Of a stretch of DNA of 64,000 nucleotides, positions 9,532-19,801 are shown in pieces; position 1 is the stretch's first letter, and each line of letters opens with the position of its first letter. Where the stretch lies: the NCBI GenBank assembly GCA_016699855.1, contig CP064988.1, positions 3,562,501-3,626,500 of the forward strand, in the 5' to 3' direction. The position numbers and the translations under genes are program-made. Source of the stretch: Rhodospirillales bacterium (GTDB lineage: Bacteria; Pseudomonadota; Alphaproteobacteria; Reyranellales; Reyranellaceae). The notes beneath the pieces are model-generated. The model did no database searches. It was not told the DNA's origin and saw nothing but the letters and a program-made list of their open reading frames with translations.

Positions 9532-10544
9532 GCCCGCACCACGCGCGCGTCGGGCGGAAGATGCGCGGCGATCCAGCGGCGCAGCGGCGCGCAGGCCTCG
9601 TGCTCCAGCGCGCGGTCGAGCAGACGCCACACCCGCGGCAGGTGCGGCAGGTAGACCGGCTTCCCGTCGCGCCGCAGCAGCCGCACGAACAGGCCGACGA
9701 CGCGGGCGTGGCGCTGGGCGGCGAGGATCGCGAACGCGGCGCGGAAGGCGGCGCGGTCGGCCACTCCGGCGGCGGCCTCGTATCTGGCCAGCATGTCGTC
9801 GCGCAGCGCCGGCGCGATGTCGCGCCGCGCGTCCTCGATCAGCGACATCAGGTCGTAGGCGGCGTGGCCGCGCTGCGCGTCCTGGAAATCGAGCAGGCCG
9901 CACGCGCGCACCCCCGGCCGGCCGGGCAGCCACAGCAGGTTGTCCATGTGGAAGTCGCGCAGCAGCAGCGTCTCGGCGTGGGCGGGCATGGCGGCCAGCG
10001 TATCGCGCCACGCCGCGCGGTACGAGGCCAGTTCGTCGGCGCGCGCCTCGCGGCCGGCGGCGGCGGGCAGGTACCATTCCGGCAGCAGCATCGCCGCCTC
10101 GACCAGCGCGTCGCCGGCGTAGGCCGTGAGATCCGGCAGCAGCGCCGTGTCGCCGCGTCCGTGCAGCGCCGCCAGGGCGTCGACCGCCAGCGCGTAGAGT
10201 CCGCGCTCGTCGCCGCCGGTGCCGGCAGCCAGTCCACGCGCCAGCACCCGCGCGTAGGTGTCGTCGCCGAGATCCTCCAGCAGCAGGAAGCCCGCCGCGT
10301 CGTCGACGGCGTGGATCTCCGGCGCGCTGAATCCCAGCGCGCTCAGGTGGCGGCCGATCCGCGTGAACGGCCGCACGTCCTCCTCCGGCGGCGGCGCGTC
10401 CATCACCACGCGTGTGCCGTCGCCCCGGCGCAGGCGGAAGTACTTGCGGAACGAGGCGTCGCCCGCGAGGAGCGACTCGGTGGCGTCGCCCCAGCCGGAA
10501 TCGACGACGAAGGCGCGGCGGCGCGCGGCGCGGTCGTCAACCAC
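9528..10544 (-). CDS. amgK: Aminoglycoside phosphotransferase-fold kinase, AmgK-like
   Basis: A 338-residue APH-fold kinase. The catalytic loop LLRDFHMDNLLWLP and the metal-binding GLLDFQDAQRG are intact, and the N-terminal lobe has GDASFRKYFRLR, typical of the AmgK/TsaE-linked group. AmgK phosphorylates N-acetylmuramate (and GlcNAc) at C1 for cell-wall recycling. The start overlaps the tsaE stop by eight bases and the stop overlaps the murU start, so the three are probably translated from one message. The sugar specificity is inferred from the adjacent MurU-like enzyme. Confidence 0.85.
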   Translation of the reverse strand: MVDDRAARRRAFVVDSGWGDATESLLAGDASFRKYFRLRRGDGTRVVMDAPPPEEDVRPFTRIGRHLSALGFSAPEIHAVDDAAGFLLLEDLGDDTYARVLARGLAAGTGGDERGLYALAVDALAALHGRGDTALLPDLTAYAGDALVEAAMLLPEWYLPAAAGREARADELASYRAAWRDTLAAMPAHAETLLLRDFHMDNLLWLPGRPGVRACGLLDFQDAQRGHAAYDLMSLIEDARRDIAPALRDDMLARYEAAAGVADRAAFRAAFAILAAQRHARVVGLFVRLLRRDGKPVYLPHLPRVWRLLDRALEHEACAPLRRWIAAHLPPDARVVRA

Positions 10545-11043
10545 GGGCCATCTCGGCGGCCAGTCGTGCGACGCGGTCCGACCAGGACGGACCGCCGGCC
10601 AGCGTGGCGCGGCGCGCGCCGTCGCGGTCGTCGACCGTCAGCGCGATGTCGAGGCGATCCGCCGGCAGCAGGCCGCCGGCGCGCTCCGGCCACTCCACCA
10701 GGCAGGCGCCGTCGGCCAGCGCCTCCTCGAATCCCAGCTCGCGCAACTCGTCCGGCGCGTCGAGGCGATAGAGGTCGAAATGCGTCACCGGTCCGAGGTG
10801 CGTGTCGTAGGTCTCGACCAGCGTGAAGGTCGGGCTCGGCACGATCAGCTCCGGATCGCCGGCGGCGGCGCGCAGGATCGCGCGCGCCAGCTCGGTCTTG
10901 CCGGCGCCCAGATCGCCGCGCAGCGCCACCACGTCGCGCGCGCGCAACAGCGCCGCCAACGCCGCGCCCAGCCGGCGGGTCGCGGCGAGATCGGGGAGCG
11001 CGATGTCGCGCGGCGTTTCGCTGGCGTCGCCCACGTCCGACAC
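10537..11043 (-). CDS. tsaE: tRNA N6-threonylcarbamoyladenosine modification ATPase TsaE
   Basis: A 168-residue P-loop ATPase that works with TsaB and TsaD to form t6A37 in ANN-decoding tRNAs. The Walker A motif is GDLGAGKTE, the family motif PSPTFTLVETY follows, and FDLYRLDAPDEL and VEWPERAG are characteristic. Length is normal. It is the first gene of the tsaE-amgK-murU-addB-addA run; the spacing to ahcY downstream of the terminator shows they are separate units. Confidence 0.95.
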   Translation of the reverse strand: MSDVGDASETPRDIALPDLAATRRLGAALAALLRARDVVALRGDLGAGKTELARAILRAAAGDPELIVPSPTFTLVETYDTHLGPVTHFDLYRLDAPDELRELGFEEALADGACLVEWPERAGGLLPADRLDIALTVDDRDGARRATLAGGPSWSDRVARLAAEMARG

Positions 11044-11093
11044 CTACCACGCGCGCGAGTCCGGCCGGAAGGCGCGGGATCTGTGGAAACGAC

Positions 11094-11117
11094 GAAGGCC
11101 GCCTCGCGGCGGCCTTC
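11094..11117 (-). terminator. Intrinsic terminator of ahcY
   Basis: A 10-bp GC-rich perfect stem (11094-11103 with 11108-11117) with a TCGC tetraloop lies 23 bases past the ahcY stop and is followed on the minus strand by GTCGTTTCC. It separates ahcY from the tsaE unit. Confidence 0.7.
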
Positions 11118-11139
11118 GGGGCGGTGGCGGACGGGGTGC

Positions 11140-12543
<1,404 letters not shown>

Positions 12544-12581
12544 GGAAGGCTCCTGTCGGGCGGGGGCGCGGATGCGGACGC

Positions 12582-12610
12582 CCTATACCAGCGGCGCGAC
12601 TCCCCGACAA
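12582..12610 (-). promoter_or_regulatory. Predicted ahcY promoter
   Basis: On the minus strand TTGTCG (12605-12610) and TATAGG (12582-12587) are separated by exactly 17 bases and lie about 40 bases before the ahcY ATG, a good alphaproteobacterial sigma-70 arrangement. Not tested. Confidence 0.55.
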
Positions 12611-12625
12611 TCGATCCCGGATAAA

Positions 12626-12639
12626 GACATGTACATGTC
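12626..12639. promoter_or_regulatory. Palindromic operator candidate upstream of ahcY
   Basis: The perfect 14-bp palindrome GACATGTACATGTC sits 15 bases upstream of the predicted -35 box. On the plus strand it is preceded by ATAAA, giving ATAAAGACATG. Its place suggests a binding site for a methionine-cycle regulator, possibly an ArsR-family SAH or SAM sensor, but no regulator is seen nearby. Confidence 0.4.
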
Positions 12640-12755
12640 CGCATGCCGGCACGCGACGGCGGGGCGCGTCGCCCGCGCCGAGGTCATGCCAGAACGCGAT
12701 CCATGGGAATCGCGCGGGGCGGCGGCCGCCGCCGTCCGCGCGTCCGAAGCCGGCG

Positions 12756-13337
12756 TCAGCGCTTTTTCTTCTTCGCGGCCTTCTTCACCGCTTTTTTCGC
12801 GACCTTCTTCTTGGCCGCCGGCGCCTTGCGGGCGGGCGCCTTACGAGCCGCGGCCTTGCGCGCCGGCGCGGCCCGCGTGGCGGCGGGCGCGGCGCCCGCG
12901 ACCTCGACGATCACCTCGATCTCGACGGGAATGCCGTTCGGCAACGAACCCATGCCGACCGCCGAGCGGGCGTGACGGCCGCGGTCGCCGAACACCTCGA
13001 CGAACAGGTCGGAGCAGCCGTTGATCACCTTGGGTTGCTCGGTGAACTCGGGGTCGCAGTTGACCATGCCGAGCACCTTGACGACGCGGGACACGCGGTC
13101 GAGGTCGCCCAGTTCGGCCTTCATCACCGAGATCAGGTTGAGGCCGGTGGCGCGGGCGTGCCACTTCGCCTCCTGCACCGTCATGTCGACGCCGACCTTG
13201 CCGCTGACCGCGCCGGGCCCCTTGCCCGAGAGGTAGAGCAGATTGCCGGTGCGCACGGCGTTGACGTAGTTGGCCACCGGCGAACTGACCGGGGGCAGCT
13301 TGATCCCCAGGTCCTTCATGCGTTTCTCGGTCTTCAC
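12756..13337 (-). CDS. RidA/YjgF-family protein with lysine-alanine-rich C-terminal tail
   Basis: A 193-residue protein. Residues 1 to about 148 form a Rid-family domain (KDLGIKLPP, LYLSGKGPG, RSAVGMGSLPNGIPVEIEVI); the Arg-Ser and the Glu needed in imine deaminases are retained. Rid proteins hydrolyse reactive enamines and imines from PLP enzymes. The last 45 residues are almost only Ala, Lys, Arg and Pro (repeats such as ARKAPARKAPAAKKK), like histone H1 or AlgP-type tails that bind nucleic acid. The tail is in frame with a normal stop, so it is not an obvious frameshift product. The role of the fusion is unknown. Confidence 0.85.
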   Translation of the reverse strand: MKTEKRMKDLGIKLPPVSSPVANYVNAVRTGNLLYLSGKGPGAVSGKVGVDMTVQEAKWHARATGLNLISVMKAELGDLDRVSRVVKVLGMVNCDPEFTEQPKVINGCSDLFVEVFGDRGRHARSAVGMGSLPNGIPVEIEVIVEVAGAAPAATRAAPARKAAARKAPARKAPAAKKKVAKKAVKKAAKKKKR

Positions 13338-13426
13338 GGATCGCCTCCCTGCGTTGTCCGGGAAGGCGAGCCTACGCCGATTTCGGACCGAGTCGAATCA
13401 GGCATTCCGGCCCGGGAGGCCGCGCC

Positions 13427-14077
13427 TCAGAGCGCCGCGACGGCGGCCAGGAAGCGGCGGATCAGCTCGGGGGACTTGACGCCTCGGCTGGACTCCACGC
13501 CGGACGAGACGTCGACCACCTTGGCGCCGGTGGCGCGCACGGCGGCGGCCACGTTGTCCGCCGTCAGCCCGCCCGACAGCATCCACGGCACCGGCACCTC
13601 GACGCCGTCGAGCAGGCGCCAGTCGAACGGCAGGCCGTTGCCGCCGGGCAGGGCCGAGGAATCGCCCGAGGGCGGGGCGGCGTCGAACAGCAGACGGTCG
13701 GCGACCGGGGCGTAGACGTCGATGGCGTGGCGGACGTCGTCGCGCGTCGCCACGCGGACGGCCTTCATGACCGGCAACTCGAAGGATTCCCTGATCTCGC
13801 GCACCCGCGCCGCCGTCTCGATTCCGTGCAGCTGCAGCATGTCCAGCGCGCCGCCCTCGGTCCACTCGCCCAGCAGCCGGTCGTCGGGGTCGACGAACAA
13901 TCCGACCCGCAGCAGATGCGCCGGCACCTCGGCGGCCAGCGCCTCGGCCTCGTGGAAGGCGAGATGGCGCGGCGAGGGCGGGTAGGCGACGAAGCCGACG
14001 TAGCGCGCCCGCCCGGCGACGGCGGCGGCGATGGTCTCGGCGGTCCTCAGGCCGCATATCTTGGCGAGCACGGTCAT
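13427..14077 (-). CDS. trpF: Phosphoribosylanthranilate isomerase
   Basis: A 216-residue single (beta/alpha)8 barrel that isomerises phosphoribosylanthranilate in tryptophan synthesis. The catalytic Cys lies in KICGLR near the N-terminus, the general acid Asp in LLFDAAPPSG, and the phosphate-binding DVSSGVESSRGVK near the C-terminus. It follows pyrF on the same strand after seven bases; pyrF-trpF pairs are common in alphaproteobacteria, usually with trpB and trpA further on, but those genes are not next to it here. Confidence 0.97.
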   Translation of the reverse strand: MTVLAKICGLRTAETIAAAVAGRARYVGFVAYPPSPRHLAFHEAEALAAEVPAHLLRVGLFVDPDDRLLGEWTEGGALDMLQLHGIETAARVREIRESFELPVMKAVRVATRDDVRHAIDVYAPVADRLLFDAAPPSGDSSALPGGNGLPFDWRLLDGVEVPVPWMLSGGLTADNVAAAVRATGAKVVDVSSGVESSRGVKSPELIRRFLAAVAAL

Positions 14078-14084
14078 GGCGGCC

Positions 14085-14852
14085 TCAGCCGCCGGCCTGG
14101 GCGAGGATCTTGCCGCCGAGATCGGCCTCGTAGGCGATGTCGAGCGCCGCCTGACGCGGGTCGGCGGCCTCCGAGATCGGCCGGCCGACCACCAGCGCCG
14201 TGGCGCCGGCGCGCATGGCGTCGCGCGGCGTCATCACCCGCTTCTGGTCGCCGACGGCGGCGCCGGATGGCCGGATGCCCGGCGTCACCAGCTCGAAATC
14301 CGGCCCGCACACCGCGCGCAGCGGGGCGATCTCGCGCGGCGAGCAGATCACGCCGTCGAGCCCGCTGTCCCGCGCCAGAAGCGCCAGCCGCTTGACCTGG
14401 TCGGCCGACCGGTCGGCGACGCCGGTGGCGGCGAGGTCGGAATCGTCCAGCGAGGTCAGCACCGTGACGCCCAGCAGGCGGGTGCGGACGACGCCCAGCC
14501 GCGCCGCCGCGTCGGCCGCCTCGGCGACGGCGGCCTTGAGCATGGCCGGACCGCCGGCGGCGTGGATGGTGATGTAGGTCGGCGCCAGCTCGGCCACCGC
14601 GCGGATGCCGCCGGCGACGGTGTTGGGGATGTCGTGCAGCTTGAGATCGAGGAAGAAACCGACGCCGGTGAGCCGCACCGGCTCGGGGAAGGCGTAGCGG
14701 ATGCCCGGCGCGCCGTGGGCGAGGAAGAACTCAAGCCCCAGCTTGATTCCGCCCACGGCCGGCGCGCCGTCGGTCAGGCGGCGGATGAGCTTGGCGGCGC
14801 GCGTCAGGTCGGTGGTGTCGACGGCGGCGTAGATCGGATTGGCGTTCCCCAT
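14085..14852 (-). CDS. pyrF: Orotidine-5'-phosphate decarboxylase
   Basis: A 255-residue barrel enzyme that converts OMP to UMP, the last step of pyrimidine synthesis. The catalytic D-x-K-x-x-D motif is DLKLHDIPNTV, with KLGLEFFLAHG earlier and VTPGIRPSG later binding phosphate. It is encoded just upstream of trpF and likely cotranscribed. Confidence 0.97.
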   Translation of the reverse strand: MGNANPIYAAVDTTDLTRAAKLIRRLTDGAPAVGGIKLGLEFFLAHGAPGIRYAFPEPVRLTGVGFFLDLKLHDIPNTVAGGIRAVAELAPTYITIHAAGGPAMLKAAVAEAADAAARLGVVRTRLLGVTVLTSLDDSDLAATGVADRSADQVKRLALLARDSGLDGVICSPREIAPLRAVCGPDFELVTPGIRPSGAAVGDQKRVMTPRDAMRAGATALVVGRPISEAADPRQAALDIAYEADLGGKILAQAGG

Positions 14853-14914
14853 GGCGCGCGCAACCTAGTGCAATTCATCCGGCGATGGAATCACGCGATG
14901 CGGTGGGAAGCCGC

Positions 14915-15328
14915 TCAGTCCGCCGTCTTCCGCCGGTTCGCCAGCATCGCGAAGGCGTAGGGCAGGACGGCCTGCGCCAGCGGCAGCAACGGCCATGGCG
15001 ACCCGTAGGCGACGCCGTAGCGGTCCAGCGTCGCGTCGAGGCTCTCGCCGTAGGTCAGCCGGCCCAGCAGGGCGTCGAACAACGCCGTCGATATCGACCA
15101 CATGGCGCCCGCCAGCAGCGCGGCGCCGCGCCAGGCCGGCCCGGTGGTCCGCCGCGCGTGGATCGCCGCCATCAGCGCGACGTAGGGGATCGGCAGCAGC
15201 GTCTTGTACCACAGCGCCAGACGCACCCCGATCCTGTCGGCGATCAGCGTGTCGCCGATGGTGTGGTTGAGGAACAGCAGCACGGCCGTGGCGATCCACA
15301 GCGCGGCGGCGAGGCCGGGACGGATCAC
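14915..15328 (-). CDS. Small membrane protein of unknown function
   Basis: A 137-residue protein with about four hydrophobic segments (LAAALWIATAVLLFLNHT, TLLPIPYVALMAA, GAALLAGAMWSISTALFDAL, LLPLAQAVLPYAFAML). The GTG start overlaps the stop of the CCA-adding enzyme gene by four bases (GTGA), so the two are coupled. I recognise no family and propose no function. Confidence 0.7.
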   Translation of the reverse strand: MIRPGLAAALWIATAVLLFLNHTIGDTLIADRIGVRLALWYKTLLPIPYVALMAAIHARRTTGPAWRGAALLAGAMWSISTALFDALLGRLTYGESLDATLDRYGVAYGSPWPLLPLAQAVLPYAFAMLANRRKTAD

Positions 15329-16554
15329 GCGTGGTCTCCGGCCGCGATCCGCCGCCGCAGCTCCGCGAGGCACGCCTCGCGGCCGGCGGCGAAGTCGCCC
15401 GCGACCCACCACGCCTCCAGCGCCGAGATCAGCGCGCCGACCTTCGGGCCCGCCTTCATGCCGGCCGCCAGAGCGTCGGCGCCGCCCACCGGCAGTTCCG
15501 GGGCGTCCCATGTCGACGCGAGGTCGCGGGCGCGGGCCCAACGCGCCGGATCGGCGGCGGCGTCGAAACGCATCAGACGATCAAGATACAGGACCCTGGC
15601 CAGCTCGTGGATCTGGCGCCGGATCGCGGGATCGTCGCGCACGTCGAGCGCCGGCGTCGGCGCCAGCATCACCTCGAGCCGCAGCGCCTCCTGCGTCGAC
15701 AAGCGCAGGCGCTTACCGAACGCGGTCGCGTCGCTGGCCGGCGCCAGCAGCGCCGCCAGCCGGCGCAGCCCGTCGACATCGACGGCGCGCGTCTCATTGG
15801 CGACGACGAGGTCCAGCAGCGCGGTGCCGGCGTATTCCGGAATCCAGTGCGCGAACAGGCCGATCCCGGCCATCGCCGCGACCGTCGGCGCCGGATCGGG
15901 CGCTTCCAGCAGGCGCAGCGTCTCCTTGCGCACGCGCTCGGCCGAGAGATCGCGCAGGCGCGCGGCGGCCGCCGCGCAGGCCGCGAGCCCCGCCGCGTCG
16001 AACGGGGGACGACCGAACCACGCGTGGAAGCGGAAGAAGCGCAGGATTCGCAGGACGTCCTCGTCGATCCGGGTGGCGGCGTCGCCGACGAAGCGCACCC
16101 GGCCGGCGGCGAGATCGTCGCGGCCGCCGAAGAAATCCCAGAGCCCGCCATCGCGGTCGCACGACATCGCGTTGATGGTGAAATCGCGGCGCGCGGCGTC
16201 GGCGCGCCAGTCGTCGGTGAAGGCGACGCGGGCGTGGCGGCCGAAGGTCTCGACGTCGCGTCGAAGCGTCGTGATCTCGAACGGCTTGCCCGCGACCACG
16301 GCGGTGACGGTGCCGTGCTTGATGCCGGTCGGCACGACCTTGATGGCGGCCGCGCGCAGCGCCTTCATCACCGCCTCGGGTTCGCGGTCGACGGCGATGT
16401 CGATGTCGCCGACCGCGCGGCCGGCCAGCGCGTCGCGCACGCAGCCGCCGACGAAGCGCGCGGCGATGCCCGCCGCCGCCAGCGCGTCGAGCGTCGCCCG
16501 GGCGTCGGGCGCGGTCATCCAAGGCTGGACGGGGAGGGTGGCGTGGGGTTGCAT
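15325..16554 (-). CDS. cca: CCA tRNA nucleotidyltransferase / poly(A) polymerase family
   Basis: A 409-residue class II nucleotidyltransferase. FVGGCVRDAL and the metal-binding DIDIAVD form the catalytic head, followed by RRDFTINAMS, the ARIDEDVLRILR neck and a helical body. Without the HD domain of the enterobacterial enzyme, this size fits the alphaproteobacterial CCA-adding enzyme that finishes tRNA 3' ends; a poly(A) polymerase role cannot be excluded from sequence. Its neighbours, a small membrane protein and a CoA-pyrophosphatase-type Nudix gene, are usual for the group. Confidence 0.88.
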   Translation of the reverse strand: MQPHATLPVQPWMTAPDARATLDALAAAGIAARFVGGCVRDALAGRAVGDIDIAVDREPEAVMKALRAAAIKVVPTGIKHGTVTAVVAGKPFEITTLRRDVETFGRHARVAFTDDWRADAARRDFTINAMSCDRDGGLWDFFGGRDDLAAGRVRFVGDAATRIDEDVLRILRFFRFHAWFGRPPFDAAGLAACAAAAARLRDLSAERVRKETLRLLEAPDPAPTVAAMAGIGLFAHWIPEYAGTALLDLVVANETRAVDVDGLRRLAALLAPASDATAFGKRLRLSTQEALRLEVMLAPTPALDVRDDPAIRRQIHELARVLYLDRLMRFDAAADPARWARARDLASTWDAPELPVGGADALAAGMKAGPKVGALISALEAWWVAGDFAAGREACLAELRRRIAAGDHA

Positions 16555-16650
16555 GGCTCGCGGGCGGGTCCGGACGCCGCCTCCCTATCACGTTGATGCC
16601 GGCCGGCAAGTTGCCGCGGCGACGCGGGCTGGCTCCGCCTCGCCGGCGTC

Positions 16651-16878
16651 TCAGCCCAGAAGGCCGCCCTTCCGGTCGGCCACGAAGTGCAGCCACACGA
16701 AGCCGGCGATCGCCAGGGTCAGACCGAGGATCAGCAGATTGGTCCACGGCAGGTCCTGCCACGGCGGCAGCGTGCCCTTGAGCTTGCGCTCGCGTTTGAT
16801 CGCAACCGCCCATGCCCACAAAAAGAATAGGGTCGCGGGCCCGAGCAGGACCACGACGAAGATCAGCGCGACGCGCAT
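16651..16878 (-). CDS. Small two-helix membrane protein (DUF6111-like)
   Basis: A 75-residue protein with two membrane segments (ALIFVVVLLGPATLFFLWAW and LLILGLTLAIAGFVWLHF) joined by a basic loop. It lies between the Nudix gene (10 bases upstream) and cca. Proteins of this size in the same place in other alphaproteobacteria are called DUF6111; the match is from memory. Function unknown. Confidence 0.7.
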   Translation of the reverse strand: MRVALIFVVVLLGPATLFFLWAWAVAIKRERKLKGTLPPWQDLPWTNLLILGLTLAIAGFVWLHFVADRKGGLLG

Positions 16879-16888
16879 GGCGTTTTCC

Positions 16889-17521
16889 TCAGTCCGGCCG
16901 ATCCGACAGGATGCGCCAGAGGTTCTTCAGCATACCGGCGGTCGCGCCCCAGACGTAGCGCTCGCCGTAGGGCATCGCGTAGAAACGCCGCTCGCGGCCC
17001 TGGAAATTGCGGGAATGGATGTGGTGGTTGGCGGGGTCGAGGAAGAACGACAGCGGCACCTCGAAGACGTCGGCGACCTCGCGCGGATCGGGCCGCAGGT
17101 CGAACCGCGGCGCCACCAGACCCACGATCGGGGTGATGATATAGCCCGATCCGGTGACGTAGTTGTCGATCGGCGAGATCACGTCGACAAGATCGCGGGG
17201 GACGCCGACCTCCTCCTCGGTCTCGCGCAGGGCCGTGGTGATGGCGTCCTCGTCGTCGTGGCGGCGGCCGCCGGGGAAGGCGATCTGGCCGGCGTGGCTG
17301 GGCATATCCGCCGTGCGCTGGGTGAGCAGCACGGTCAGACCCTCGTCCCGGTCGACCAGCGGCACCAGGACCGAGGCGTGGCGCAGCACCTCGGGGATCA
17401 CGTCGCCGTTGTTGAGGGCGAAATCGCTCCCGACATAGGGCGGCGGCACCAGACGACCGGCGGCGATGGCGTCCGTCCGGGCCTGGAGGCGTCCGCGGAC
17501 CTCCTCGCGCGTCATCGTCAT
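16889..17521 (-). CDS. Nudix hydrolase, CoA pyrophosphatase type
   Basis: A 210-residue Nudix enzyme. The Nudix box reads GGRRHDDEDAITTALRETEEEVGV with all catalytic Glu residues, and the preceding LLTQRTADMPSHAGQIAFPG is the UPF0035 signature found in coenzyme A diphosphatases such as NudL. It probably splits CoA or acyl-CoA into phosphopantetheine and ADP. The ATG at 17521 (MTMTREEV) is preferred over an upstream in-frame ATG because homology begins here. Confidence 0.9.
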   Translation of the reverse strand: MTMTREEVRGRLQARTDAIAAGRLVPPPYVGSDFALNNGDVIPEVLRHASVLVPLVDRDEGLTVLLTQRTADMPSHAGQIAFPGGRRHDDEDAITTALRETEEEVGVPRDLVDVISPIDNYVTGSGYIITPIVGLVAPRFDLRPDPREVADVFEVPLSFFLDPANHHIHSRNFQGRERRFYAMPYGERYVWGATAGMLKNLWRILSDRPD

Positions 17522-17661
17522 GTCTTCGCCCGATTCATCCCGTCCGATGCCCTGTCCGCCCGCGCAAACGTCATTTGATGGACGGCGCGCGGTTTGCAAT
17601 GGTGTTTCCATCGCGCCCGTGTCGCCGACCCGGGCCGCCCGGCGTCAACCAGGAGTCCCGA

Positions 17662-18687
<1,026 letters not shown>

Positions 18688-18756
18688 GGCCGCGCCGATG
18701 ACGCGCCGCGCCGCCGCGCCGCTCCACGACTCCCCGCACGGGCTGGAAAACGCCTG

Positions 18757-19650
18757 ATGGCCTTGGCCCCGCTCGCCGCGACGCCGCTCAACGACGCCGC
18801 GCGCCTCGCCTCCGGACTGCCGGCGCTGCTGGTGGCGGCGCAGCGCGTCGCCTCGACGGTGATGCAGGGCGTTCACGGACGGCGCCGCGTCGGGCAGGGC
18901 GACGCGTTCTGGCAGTTCCGCCAGTACCGGCAGGGAGATTCGATCAACCGCATCGACTGGCGGCAATCGGCCAAGAGCCCCGCCGTCTACGTGCGAGAGA
19001 CCGAGTGGGAGGCCGCCGCCAGCGTGTGGCTGTGGCGCGACGGCTCGCCGTCGATGGAGTTCACGTCGGACAAATCCTTGCCGCTCAAGAAGCTGCGCGC
19101 CGAGGTGCTGCTGCTGGCGCTGTCGACGCTGCTGGTCGACGCCGGCGAGCGCGTGGCGCTGCTCGGCGGCGAGCGGCCGGTCTCCGGCCGCGGCGTGCCG
19201 CGCCGGCTGGCGGCGTCGCTGGCCGACAACGCGTTCCTGCGGCCCCTCGACAGCCTGCCGCCCGCGCTGTCGCTGCCCTCCTACGGTCATCTCGTGCTGA
19301 TCGGCGACCTGCTCGATCCGCTGGAGTCGATCGAGCGGCTGGTGCGCCACTACGCCGGCCTCGGCGTGCGCGGGCACCTGCTTCAGGTGCTCGACCCGGC
19401 CGAGGAGGATCTGCCCTACGACGGCCACGTGAAGTTCGACGGCTTCGAGAGCGAGGGCGACCACACCATCCGCCGCGTCGAGGCCGTGCGCGACGCCTAC
19501 CGAGCGCGTCTGGAGGCGCAGAAGGAAGGTCTGCGCCGTCTGGTGTCGTCCGTTGGTTGGACCTGGCGCGCCCACCGCACAGACCGGCCGCCGGAGACAG
19601 CGCTGCTGTCGTTGTTCGTCGCCATGGCCGATGGCGGGAGGCGGCCGTGA
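18757..19650 (+). CDS. DUF58 / von Willebrand factor A-like protein
   Basis: A 297-residue soluble protein of the DUF58 family. The family signature is FRQYRQGDSINRIDWRQSAKSP near residue 55, and WRDGSPSM gives a DxSxS metal-dependent adhesion motif near residue 95. DUF58 proteins are the usual partners of MoxR ATPases, and the gene is 69 bases after moxR. The role is inferred from family context; the client is unknown. Confidence 0.9.
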   Translation: MALAPLAATPLNDAARLASGLPALLVAAQRVASTVMQGVHGRRRVGQGDAFWQFRQYRQGDSINRIDWRQSAKSPAVYVRETEWEAAASVWLWRDGSPSMEFTSDKSLPLKKLRAEVLLLALSTLLVDAGERVALLGGERPVSGRGVPRRLAASLADNAFLRPLDSLPPALSLPSYGHLVLIGDLLDPLESIERLVRHYAGLGVRGHLLQVLDPAEEDLPYDGHVKFDGFESEGDHTIRRVEAVRDAYRARLEAQKEGLRRLVSSVGWTWRAHRTDRPPETALLSLFVAMADGGRRP

Positions 19651-19801
19651 CGTCCGCGCCACCGCTGTTTTCACCGCCGCCAAGGTCCTTCGCCGCGCCT
19701 TTGATGACAGATCGCGAAGCCGTGCGTCGTGCCCGTCGTCATGAGCGCGGCGAACGAGGTCGCCCGTCAGTCATGCGCGCCGCCGCCCGCGGAGCCGCGT
19801 C

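Noticed and set aside
12544..12755. SAH or SAM riboswitch before ahcY
   Set aside because: I find no conserved riboswitch core in the short leader; the palindrome is upstream of the predicted promoter, so it would not be transcribed.
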